Assembly (NCBI GenBank): GCA_963674835.2
Contig: CAXXKC010000002.1
Span: 124,001-188,000 of the forward strand
Length of the DNA: 64,000 bases
Direction of reading: 5' to 3'
DNA from: G963674835 sp963674835
Lineage (GTDB): Bacteria > Planctomycetota > Planctomycetia > Pirellulales > Thermoguttaceae
Below are positions 24,937-31,727 of the stretch, piece after piece. Position numbers and translations under genes: made by a program. Positions within the stretch are counted from its first letter, which is position 1. Each line of letters begins with the position of its first letter. The notes under the pieces were generated by a model that searched no databases, was not told the origin of the DNA, and worked only from the letters and a program-made list of their open reading frames with translations.

Positions 24937-25101
24937 CTATGCGGCAACCGGCGTTTCCACGACGGCGATCCTGACCTCGGGGAAGCGGATTTCGTACCGC
25001 TCCAGAAGCTCGGCCAGAATGTCTCCAATGGGCTGAGGACCGTCTTGACCTTCCTGCCGCTCACTGAAGTCGTCGTAGAATCCAGATATTCGGTTTCCCA
25101 T
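24937..25101 (-). CDS. Small hypothetical protein, 54 aa, first gene of the csrA operon
   Basis: Start ATG 25101 (MGNRISGFYDDF) is required because the predicted transcription start near 25122 lies downstream of the longer frame's ATG at 25140. GGCAAAGGTG is a fair ribosome site. The C-terminal half, PIGDILAELLERYEIRFPEV, reads as a helical zipper. No family known. Co-transcribed with csrA, so it may modulate it. Confidence 0.65.
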   Translation of the reverse strand: MGNRISGFYDDFSERQEGQDGPQPIGDILAELLERYEIRFPEVRIAVVETPVAA

Positions 25102-25128
25102 CACCTTTGCCTTCCTGGAACGCCTCCC

Positions 25129-25156
25129 ATTATATGACATAGTGTACGTATGTCAA
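25129..25156 (-). promoter_or_regulatory. Consensus sigma-70 promoter with overlapping operator
   Basis: On the minus strand TTGACA (25156-25151) and TATAAT (25134-25129) are both perfect, with a 16-bp spacer. An inverted repeat TGACATA-N7-TATGTCA (25135-25155) covers the spacer and most of the -35 box, the layout of a repressor operator. It reads into the 54-residue gene and csrA. Confidence 0.85.
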
Positions 25157-25344
25157 CTATGGCGTGTTCGCCAGAATCAGTGGCAAGATGGGGATAATGC
25201 GGGGGCAGAAGCGGCTTCGAAACAGCGAAACCGGGGCGGCATCACAGTATGGCCACCGTGACCAACAAGACCTGTCGATCCTACCAATACTGATTCGCGT
25301 CAGTAGGAACAGACTGGCGAACTTTCGGATCGGGTCATGCCTCG

Positions 25345-25371
25345 AACCCCTCGCACAATGTGCGAGGGGTT
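25345..25371. terminator. Hairpin terminator, 12-bp stem
   Basis: AACCCCTCGCAC-AAT-GTGCGAGGGGTT is a perfect 12-bp stem with 3-nt loop. It sits 26 nt beyond the stop of the minus-strand gene 25397-26371. No long T-run follows on that strand. Confidence 0.7.
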
Positions 25372-25396
25372 ATTCATTGGGCGGTCCCTCAGTGCC

Positions 25397-26371
25397 TCAC
25401 CTCGTTGTCGCCGGTGCTCGGTTCGCCACGTTCGAGGGTGATACAATGGCACTGAACTCAGCCCATACGGGGCAATGATCGGAGATCTCCAGGGCCGCTT
25501 CTTCCGTCAGATTGAACTCGTTTTGTAGATCGAGGACTCCTGAGCGACCCGTGTACTCACTACCTGCTTGCTGGTTGAAGACAATGTTGTCGTACATCTT
25601 GTTCCGGCGAGTGTTCGTAGTCATCCCCGTGATAGCGTGAGCGATGCCAGGAAGTTGCCCGAGCTTCCCGAAGTGGTGTTCGTCCACGTTCAAATCGCCA
25701 ACCAGGATCACGTCACCCCCGCCAGCTTGCCGCTCCACTGTGCTGAACACGTCGCCCAAGGCGTCCAATTCCGTGGTCGTTTCGTCGGGATCGGTGTGAA
25801 TGTCTACGAGGCTGAACGTGAAAGCTTGGTCCGGTGGTGGGCCACGAACACGAAATCGGGCAACCATCGGTTCTCGGTGGAGAAGATCCTGGGGATCATC
25901 CACCGTATAGACGGAACCACGGTCAAGCTCGATGCGGTCCGTATTGAACAGCACGGCATACTGTTCCTTGCTGCTGGTGCGTCCCAATCGTGGCCCGAGC
26001 ACGAAGTCGTACTTGGAGCCGTCGGCGTTTATCATTTCCACGAACTTCGGCACGACCGTCTGGTCCGTGGATCGAACCTCTTGGATTGCCACGACATCGA
26101 ACCGACGAACTACTCTGGTCAATACGTCCATCGCCTGCGGCTTCTTCATCTTGCTGACGCCGAAGACCTGGATATTGAAGGAGCAAATCTTGATCGTGTC
26201 GCTGGGATTGACCGTCGCTTTGCCGGTGGGCGTGCTGGCGCTAACGCTCTGGGTCGGTGCGGAGGACTTGGCGGATGGCGAGCGAGCGGGCTGCTTCATC
26301 TCGCAACCCGTTGCCAGCAGCCCAACCACGAGCCACAGGATCGTAACGAGAGATCGAGCAGTCTTGAGCAT
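25397..26371 (-). CDS. Lipoprotein of the endonuclease/exonuclease/phosphatase (EEP) fold, 324 aa
   Basis: Start 26371 (MLKTARSLVTILWL) has GGAGGTTCTCT upstream. A lipobox GLLATGC at about residue 22 predicts lipid anchoring. The EEP (DNase I-like) motifs follow: IKICSFNIQVFG (Asn), VVAIQEV (catalytic Glu), VDIHTDPDE, VILVGDLNVDEHH and the final ISDHCPVWAEF (Asp-His). It is probably an extracytoplasmic nuclease or phosphodiesterase. Such secreted DNases can degrade environmental DNA. First of a minus-strand group of exported proteins. Confidence 0.9.
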   Translation of the reverse strand: MLKTARSLVTILWLVVGLLATGCEMKQPARSPSAKSSAPTQSVSASTPTGKATVNPSDTIKICSFNIQVFGVSKMKKPQAMDVLTRVVRRFDVVAIQEVRSTDQTVVPKFVEMINADGSKYDFVLGPRLGRTSSKEQYAVLFNTDRIELDRGSVYTVDDPQDLLHREPMVARFRVRGPPPDQAFTFSLVDIHTDPDETTTELDALGDVFSTVERQAGGGDVILVGDLNVDEHHFGKLGQLPGIAHAITGMTTNTRRNKMYDNIVFNQQAGSEYTGRSGVLDLQNEFNLTEEAALEISDHCPVWAEFSAIVSPSNVANRAPATTR

Positions 26372-26526
26372 AGAGAACCTCCATGTCGAGGGGAGAACGA
26401 GCGTGCTCCAGACGCTTGCGGGCGGCATCGAGAAGGGGAGCATATCCCAACAGGGTGGAAACCCCCAATACCAACCGGCTGCACTCTGGCTCAGCCGTGT
26501 GAAGATGGGCAGAAAGGGATGACGAG

Positions 26527-27024
26527 CTATCCGCTAATCTTCGTCATCGCCTCCTGTGCCAAGCGAGAAAGCCTTGGGTTGGCATCGGCGGCTGCCTGTT
26601 TCAGGGAATCGAGGGCAGGTTTGGCGGGAGCCCCGATTTCCCCCAGTGCCCAGGCTATTCTCTGTCGAACGGATAGTCCGAGGGGGTCAGCGAGGGCAGC
26701 ACCGAGTGCGGGCACAGCCTGGGCGGCATCGGCCTTCAGTCGTCCAAGCAAGGTGGCGGCCCAATAGCCCACATCCTGGGACTTGGCCGCTAGCAGGGTG
26801 GCCAAATCGGGCGCGGCTTCTGCTTTGGGTGGCCCTAGCTCTTCCAGAGCGGCCACAGCCCATTCACGGACTTCCTCGGCCTCGTCGCCAGCAGCCAGAA
26901 CCAGGGCCAGCGCCGCCTGACGAGCGTCCGGTCCAAGGTGGGAGAGTTGCTCAGCCGCTTGGCTTCGTTTTTCGGGTTCGGAAGCAGACAACTGAATGAC
27001 TAACCGTTGGACTTCTGTCGCCAT
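26527..27024 (-). CDS. HEAT-repeat protein, 165 aa
   Basis: Start 27024 (MATEVQRLVIQL). The protein is four to five helical repeats of the PBS/HEAT type (QAAEQLSHLGPDARQAALAL, VREWAVAALEELGPP, VGYWAATLLGRLKADAAQAV, VRQRIAWALGEIGAPA). These are cytoplasmic interaction modules common in planctomycetes. No signal peptide. Function unknown. Confidence 0.85.
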   Translation of the reverse strand: MATEVQRLVIQLSASEPEKRSQAAEQLSHLGPDARQAALALVLAAGDEAEEVREWAVAALEELGPPKAEAAPDLATLLAAKSQDVGYWAATLLGRLKADAAQAVPALGAALADPLGLSVRQRIAWALGEIGAPAKPALDSLKQAAADANPRLSRLAQEAMTKISG

Positions 27025-27207
27025 GTTTTCCCTTGTGTTGGGCCAATGGTCCGCATCGCTCGGCCTTGCGGGGTCAACGGCCAAATGGTTGACGCTCAAC
27101 ACTATACGCCATAGGACGTAGGCCGCCAAGAAGGCCTTAGGCGTGCGAATCCCGATTCCCGACCCCGCCGTGATCGCAGCCAGGAGACAACCTCACCGTT
27201 TTCCACT

Positions 27208-28290
27208 TTACTTCGTGCTTGCCGCTTCTCGTGCCTTCTTCAATGCCTCGACATAGGCTGGCGGCAATTCCTGGTTCGTCCACCACCGAGGCTTCTCGGT
27301 GTAGATCCAGACGTACTCGTCCGTCCTCTGTAGCGCCAAGCGGACGGACTTCTCGAACTCGACAGGCGAAAAGAAGTTCTTGGACAGGTCGTCGGTGTGC
27401 CAGCCAACTTTGCGCCAATTAGCGTCCATCCAGATGCCGAAACCTGCCGTGAAGTGGCGGCGATACTTCTCGGGATCGGCAGACAGGTCGGCCAGTTTCA
27501 CCTTGATGCGCTCGTATGCCTCGGTGAACTGCTCCTGCTTCTTGTAACGATAAGCTCCCTCCCAGCCGTCCACGATCTTGGTCTGGGGTGTGCAAACATC
27601 CAACATCCCGTCCAGGAAATCTCCCAGGAGGCCGTAGGATGCCCCAACGCGGTCCTTTGGCTGGCCACCTGTGATCGAGTAGGCATAGGCCATCAGCAGC
27701 GTGATGTCGGGGTACGCCTCGTTGACCGCCTTCATCCACTCCTGCCCTCGCTGGCGGACCTTAGCTCGGTACTCGTCAAACGACTTGGTTGCATGGTGCT
27801 TCTGTTTGCCGTAGTTGAACAGTTGGTCGTTGTATTGTTCAACATCGAACATGAAGCCCTTACAGCCGCCCTGCTTGGCGATCTTCGCGGCTACGCCGAC
27901 ATTGTGAGGCACAACCGCCCACGCCTGATCGTCAAACCAGTCCACATTGCCCGGTGAGACGTTGACCCGCAGAAACCGATCCGTCAAACGGCGAAAGGGA
28001 GTGGCCTTCAAGTTGTCAATCGAGTGCTGAAACTCGGCCAACTCGAACTTGCGCCCGCCCCACATTTCCCAGGTCAGATTGCCGCCCTTGCTGCTGACGA
28101 CGTGGAAGACCACACCGTCAAAGGGGAGTTGTTCCATCTTCTCCATGTTCTGCCGCATGAACTTTGTATCGGGCTCATCCCAGCCCCATTCGATGAGCTT
28201 TTTCGGTGTGACGGACTCTTGAGCGGAGACGCTGCCGCTCAGAAGACAAATCATGCCAGCAAGAACCGTCAGCAGTTGGATGTGTTTCAT
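27208..28290 (-). CDS. Secreted barrel-type (glycoside-hydrolase-like) protein, 360 aa
   Basis: Signal peptide MKHIQLLTVLAGMICLLSGS with a VSAQ cleavage site. The mature part begins KKLIEWGWDEPDTKFMRQNM and contains FDGVVFHV, GFMFDVEQYNDQLFNYG and DITLLMAYAYSITGG, consistent with a TIM barrel whose acidic residues sit at strand ends. Its neighbour at 28675 has similar features. Family not identified; likely periplasmic carbohydrate-active or lineage-specific. Confidence 0.75.
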   Translation of the reverse strand: MKHIQLLTVLAGMICLLSGSVSAQESVTPKKLIEWGWDEPDTKFMRQNMEKMEQLPFDGVVFHVVSSKGGNLTWEMWGGRKFELAEFQHSIDNLKATPFRRLTDRFLRVNVSPGNVDWFDDQAWAVVPHNVGVAAKIAKQGGCKGFMFDVEQYNDQLFNYGKQKHHATKSFDEYRAKVRQRGQEWMKAVNEAYPDITLLMAYAYSITGGQPKDRVGASYGLLGDFLDGMLDVCTPQTKIVDGWEGAYRYKKQEQFTEAYERIKVKLADLSADPEKYRRHFTAGFGIWMDANWRKVGWHTDDLSKNFFSPVEFEKSVRLALQRTDEYVWIYTEKPRWWTNQELPPAYVEALKKAREAASTK

Positions 28291-28294
28291 GGCG

Positions 28295-28615
28295 TCAGCC
28301 CTCGAATTGAAGTAGGTTGCCTTCCCCCGGTAGTATCCCTCTCAGTTCTGATTGTTGTCCAGCCCGTGACGAGAAAGCAAGGCCCAGTGACAAGGCGTAG
28401 GTCTGGACCTTCAGCCCGAAGAAGATCAGTCCACGCAACCTGACATCATGACGGACGGCCAGTTCTCGGATCAATAGGATCACGAGCCCATATGCCAGAC
28501 CGAGGAACAAAAGCAGACCTGGGTTCAGGAAGCTGACCAAGGGCGTGCTCCCGGTGAGCAACTCAGGCAAGATGGTCGTTAGGAGCAGCAGCGTTAGGAC
28601 GGGTAGGATTCGCAT
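28295..28615 (-). pseudogene. Truncated membrane protein, 106 aa
   Basis: The first 70 residues have three strongly hydrophobic segments (ILPVLTLLLLTTILPELL, GLLLFLGLAYGLVILLIREL, LRGLIFFG). From about residue 72 the sequence becomes polar and unconvincing (VQTYALSLGLAFSSRAGQQS). It resembles the N-terminus of a larger multi-pass protein that has lost its 3' part. It stops 5 nt before the start of the 360-residue gene. Confidence 0.5.
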
Positions 28616-28674
28616 CGGGCCAATCCTGTGTCTATTGGCTACTGTGGTCTGCTTCGCCCAATCATGTCAGACGT

Positions 28675-30021
28675 TCAAGGCCGTCCCTCTCCAAACTCCC
28701 GATACAACTTCTTCACCAGGGGGAATTCCGGGCTTTGAGGACGTTTGTCGAGGCAGTAGGTGACGACCCCATCGCATTTGCCTGCCCGCCATGCCTCCAG
28801 CGAGAGGCGAAGTTGCTGGGCGATTCGCTCCGGCGTGGCCGGATCGCCATGTCGAAGACGAAACTCCACCGGTTGTCCGGCGGTCATGGAGATGAAGGGA
28901 ATATGGTATCGTCGCTGGCCGACCTTCGGGCTAGCACCGAAGCCAGTTTCAAAAGCTCCCTGGCGACTCACCTTCCACTTCACTGGTTCGCTCAGATCGG
29001 CCGCCGGTTCCACGTTCTCCCCATGCAGTTCCTTGACTCGCCATTGCAGGGGGAAGTTGCTCACTCCCGTTTTGTCCAACACTCGGAACGCCAGGGTGAC
29101 GTTGGTCTTGTCTCGCACCTGCTTGGTTACATCCACTGATACCGTGCTCCAACCATGCGAGCCACCCGCCACGTCCTCCTCCCACACGACGGTGCCATCC
29201 ACCAGTAGTTGCTTATAGTGATAACCGGCCGTTGGCCCGCTAAAGCTATCCCCTTCGAGGAAGTGGAGTTCGTGTCGCTTCCCAGGCAGTACCTTGACCG
29301 ATTGGCTCGCCACCGCGTAATCCCCTGCCCGTGACGGTGTGTTCGACGGAAAACTGACTTCGCTCAGGAACGGCATGGTCCCGTCGTTCAGGATTGCCCA
29401 CGTCCGGTCAATCTCCTCCCGATCCTGAAGATACGCCACCACAACGCCGTCTATGACCGGACGGTAATCCTGCACGAACTTCGGCGTGATCTCGGGGAAA
29501 TACATCAACGGCAGGAAGGCCAAGCGGGGGTTGATGGCTTTGGACTTCGCCTGCATTTGTCCCAAATAGGTCGGCGTAAAGAAAGCATGATTGGCGTAGA
29601 AGTCGTCGATCACCCATGCCTTCAGGTTGGGATGCTTGAGAGACAGTCGGGCGATTTCCTCGCCCCATCGCACATAGTCCAAACGAAATGGCTCGCTGTG
29701 GGGCATACGAGGGGTCGGAGCACTTTCGGACGGTGGCACCAAATACACCCACACGTCGATCTTTACCTCGGCTGCTTTCGGCAGGAACACCTTCAAGTCA
29801 TCCCAGTCCGTGGCTGCGTGGTGGATGAGCCAGTAATAGGTGGTCACTCCCACTTCCTTGAGCCGCTTGACCATGGCATCCGTATCCACATGTCCATCTG
29901 GCCGACGAAGCTCCGCATCGTAGTCAGCCAGGTGCGGTCGAGAGAACAACTTGTCTTGGGAAAAGGCGGCCGTGGTTGCCGTCAATAGAACGAGCAGAGT
30001 CAAGATAAGATGTTTTCGCAT
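28675..30021 (-). CDS. Secreted barrel-type protein, 448 aa
   Basis: Start 30021 has AAAGGAGGAGCCCCTC upstream; the longer frame from 30228 is rejected. Signal peptide MRKHLILTLLVLLTATTAAF-SQ. The N-terminal domain (residues 40-230) is barrel-like with VTTYYWLIHHAATDWDDLKV and WVIDDFYANHAFFTPTYLGQ. A beta-sandwich-like domain follows (LHFLEGDSFSGPTAGYHYKQ; VSVDVTKQVRDKTNVTLAFR). It is presumably extracytoplasmic. Both this and 27208 may belong to one polysaccharide-related locus; substrate unknown. Confidence 0.78.
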   Translation of the reverse strand: MRKHLILTLLVLLTATTAAFSQDKLFSRPHLADYDAELRRPDGHVDTDAMVKRLKEVGVTTYYWLIHHAATDWDDLKVFLPKAAEVKIDVWVYLVPPSESAPTPRMPHSEPFRLDYVRWGEEIARLSLKHPNLKAWVIDDFYANHAFFTPTYLGQMQAKSKAINPRLAFLPLMYFPEITPKFVQDYRPVIDGVVVAYLQDREEIDRTWAILNDGTMPFLSEVSFPSNTPSRAGDYAVASQSVKVLPGKRHELHFLEGDSFSGPTAGYHYKQLLVDGTVVWEEDVAGGSHGWSTVSVDVTKQVRDKTNVTLAFRVLDKTGVSNFPLQWRVKELHGENVEPAADLSEPVKWKVSRQGAFETGFGASPKVGQRRYHIPFISMTAGQPVEFRLRHGDPATPERIAQQLRLSLEAWRAGKCDGVVTYCLDKRPQSPEFPLVKKLYREFGEGRP

Positions 30022-30090
30022 GAGGGGCTCCTCCTTTGTTTGAATACCATCGTACTCGAAGGAGGACTGGTGTTTCAACAAGGTTGGAAT

Positions 30091-30119
30091 GCCCCCGCCC
30101 GGCGTTGCCGGGCGGGGGC
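30091..30119. terminator. Perfect GC hairpin, 13-bp stem
   Basis: GCCCCCGCCCGGC-GTT-GCCGGGCGGGGGC. Lies between the 448-residue gene and the gene ending at 30246. No T-run; probably a terminator-like or insulating structure. Confidence 0.6.
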
Positions 30120-30160
30120 TTGTGGGTGGGGCTGGGATCTCGTCCATTTCAGGTCTATAT

Positions 30161-30191
30161 GCTCCACCTCGGCCTACGGCCGAGGTGGAGC
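30161..30191. terminator. Perfect hairpin, 14-bp stem
   Basis: GCTCCACCTCGGCC-TAC-GGCCGAGGTGGAGC, 55 nt beyond the stop of the minus-strand gene 30246-30704. Likely its terminator; no T-run. Confidence 0.6.
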
Positions 30192-30245
30192 TTGGCGACA
30201 CTGATGAACTCACGAAAGCACGTCGCATAACAGGCGGCTCGACAA

Positions 30246-30704
30246 TTATATCGGCCTATTCCAGTCAATGGTCCTTCCGAAACACACCATCGTTTCACCG
30301 TCTTCATCCAGGCACAAAAACTTGCCATCTGACAGCGACTCCGTTGGCATAACGATAATTGCCTTCCCATCAATGTCGGTTGCCCAATACGAAGATGGAA
30401 CTTCAGCGGTGTCGCACGGGGCCATCTGGAAAGCACCTGCCTTCGCAACAGCACTCGGTGGAACAATCACTCCTCCCGCTTGATCGTCAGCGTTGGTAAT
30501 CCGAATGAGATCGCCCACCGGTCGTGCAATCCGTGTCACCCGGTACTTCGAACGGAGATCGTCGCCCAGGTCTTCCAGGAACTCCTCGGCTTCCTCCTGA
30601 GTCTCCCAGAAGGGCACCATCCATTCCTCCTCGCACTCGACGCTGTAGAGACACCCTCAGACATCGACCAAAACGTAGCTCTCTTCTCTTTCGTAATCGT
30701 ACAT
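30246..30704 (-). CDS. Hypothetical acidic protein with in-frame UGA at codon 16
   Basis: AAGGAG lies 5 nt before ATG 30704, the best ribosome site here. The frame reads MYDYEREESYVLVDV, then TGA (30659-30657), then GCLYSVECEEEW and continues through ATG 30620 (MVPFWETQEEAEEFLEDLGD) to the stop at 30246. Composition and apparent folding pattern continue across the stop, so ancestral translation began at 30704. Today either the 124-residue product from ATG 30620 (GAGGAGG upstream) is made, or the UGA is read through. The protein is small, acidic, without known motif. A leader hairpin lies at 30726-30775. Confidence 0.6.
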
Positions 30705-30725
30705 ACATTCTCCTTATACAAACAA

Positions 30726-30775
30726 ACGCCCGTGCGAGTCACTCTCGGTGGAGATGCGACGGACCGCACGGGCGT
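30726..30775 (-). promoter_or_regulatory. Leader hairpin, attenuator-like
   Basis: ACGCCCGTGCG and CGCACGGGCGT form an 11-bp perfect stem with a 28-nt loop. On the minus strand it is followed by TTTGTTTGT and then the AAGGAG ribosome site of the gene starting at 30704. On the plus strand it is followed by CTTGGTTTTGTTTTC and would terminate rightward transcription. Confidence 0.6.
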
Positions 30776-31187
30776 CTTGGTTTTGTTTTCTAGGCCGTCG
30801 CAATCTCCGTCATAAGTAGAAGAGTAAAGGGCCGACAGAAATCTTCAGAATTCTGGGAAGATTCTGGAAATAAGTGTCGGCAGCGAGGGTGGGCAGTGGT
30901 TTCGTGCGGGTCGAGAAGCGGTTTGTCAACAACGAGTGATACACCCCCGCAACAGCGCTGATGCACGGCTATGACAGCGACCCCGGAACCGAGCATTGCA
31001 GGGCGATCTTGGAGGTTTTGCCTGGGGTATAGCACTTGGCCCTGTACGCCAGGTTGTGACGGATGGCCGAGAACGCTACTCTTAGCCCAAACCTCTCCTA
31101 TTAACCCAGATCGTTCTGACTCGCCTGGGCGAAGCCCAGGTGAGTCCACATTGCCCTGGATCAAAAGAAATAAAACAGAGGACCAGA
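30776..31187. other. Long intergenic region
   Basis: No convincing gene; the frames on both strands have unlikely composition. It contains an imperfect palindrome near 30838-30868 (CTTCAGAATTCTGGGAAG centre) and a hairpin at 31118-31146. It may hold promoters for the divergently oriented flanking genes. Confidence 0.5.
31118..31146. repeat. Hairpin, 13-bp stem with one G-T pair
   Basis: GACTCGCCTGGGC-GAA-GCCCAGGTGAGTC. One of several unrelated long hairpins in this module. Confidence 0.7.
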
Positions 31188-31388
31188 ATGCCGTCGCAGC
31201 GAAAGGAACCTCCCAGAATCGACGCCAGGCCACTCAGGCGATTTATTTCCATGCTCCTGACGGACGCAGTGTCACGCCTCACTGGTCAACATCGACTGCC
31301 CAATACCCAGAACCAAGATCACGAGCAACAGAAGACCAGTCACCATGCCCTGACGGGCATGGTGACTCTATTAACCGAGGTAGCATGA
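31188..31388 (+). CDS. Possible small basic protein, 66 aa
   Basis: ATG after CAGAGGACCAGA. MPSQRKEPPRIDARPLRRFI, then SMLLTDAVSRLTG reads like a small basic protein, but the C-terminal third overlaps a strong hairpin at 31338-31367 and is poor. It could be spurious. Confidence 0.35.
   Translation: MPSQRKEPPRIDARPLRRFISMLLTDAVSRLTGQHRLPNTQNQDHEQQKTSHHALTGMVTLLTEVA
31338..31367. terminator. Perfect hairpin, 13-bp stem
   Basis: AGTCACCATGCCC-TGAC-GGGCATGGTGACT. It lies 32 nt beyond the stop of the minus-strand frame 31399-31614, a position expected for a terminator. Confidence 0.6.
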
Positions 31389-31398
31389 ATGCCGTGCC

Positions 31399-31614
31399 TC
31401 ACCAGATTTGTTCCTCAGGCACGTCCAACGGTTTGTCCACCCAGGCGTTGGTGATATTAACCTCGCCCTTTCGTCCACAGCCGGGGTGTACCCTCCACAT
31501 CCACGACGCCTTGGTTGTCCACGGTCCTGGCGTAGCACGGGAGGAATCAACCAGGGGCGAGCCGTAGGTGAGACCGTTATTAACCACACTGGCCTTGGGT
31601 GTGTATCCTTCCAT
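31399..31614 (-). CDS. Possible small protein, 71 aa
   Basis: MEGYTPKASVVNNGLTYGSP, then WTTKASWMWRVHPGCGRKGE, ending NAWVDKPLDVPEEQIW, has protein-like composition. GGAAGGA directly abuts the ATG, too close for an ideal ribosome site. It is downstream of the primase-helicase on the same strand, with the repeat structure 31616-31727 between and a hairpin after its stop, so it may be the last gene of that unit. Confidence 0.4.
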   Translation of the reverse strand: MEGYTPKASVVNNGLTYGSPLVDSSRATPGPWTTKASWMWRVHPGCGRKGEVNITNAWVDKPLDVPEEQIW

Positions 31615-31615
31615 T

Positions 31616-31727
31616 CCTTCCGTTATTATTCGTTTCTTCCGGGGGCTTGTATAAGCCCCCCGGAAGAAACGGAAGAATAATATCCTTCCGGCAAAACGTT
31701 CCGGAAGAAACGGAAGAATAATAACGG
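31616..31727. repeat. Nested direct and inverted repeats next to the primase-helicase gene
   Basis: CGGAAGAAACGGAAGAATAA plus TA occurs exactly at 31661-31682 and 31702-31723 (41-bp period), each containing two CGGAAGAA units. An inverted partner lies at 31619-31642. It pairs with the first copy in an 18-bp stem (31631-31671, one bulge) and could instead pair with the second. The block starts directly at the end of the replication gene. Confidence 0.85.

Noticed and set aside
30657..30659. UGA as a selenocysteine codon
   Set aside because: No SECIS-like hairpin recognised directly downstream and the protein resembles no selenoprotein; kept only as an unexplained in-frame stop.
30790..31233. 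147-codon minus-strand frame in the intergenic region
   Set aside because: No ribosome site, unlikely composition, and it contains a long hairpin.
31408..31680. 90-codon plus-strand frame over the repeat block
   Set aside because: Runs through the hairpin repeats; the minus-strand frame 31399-31614 looks more protein-like.
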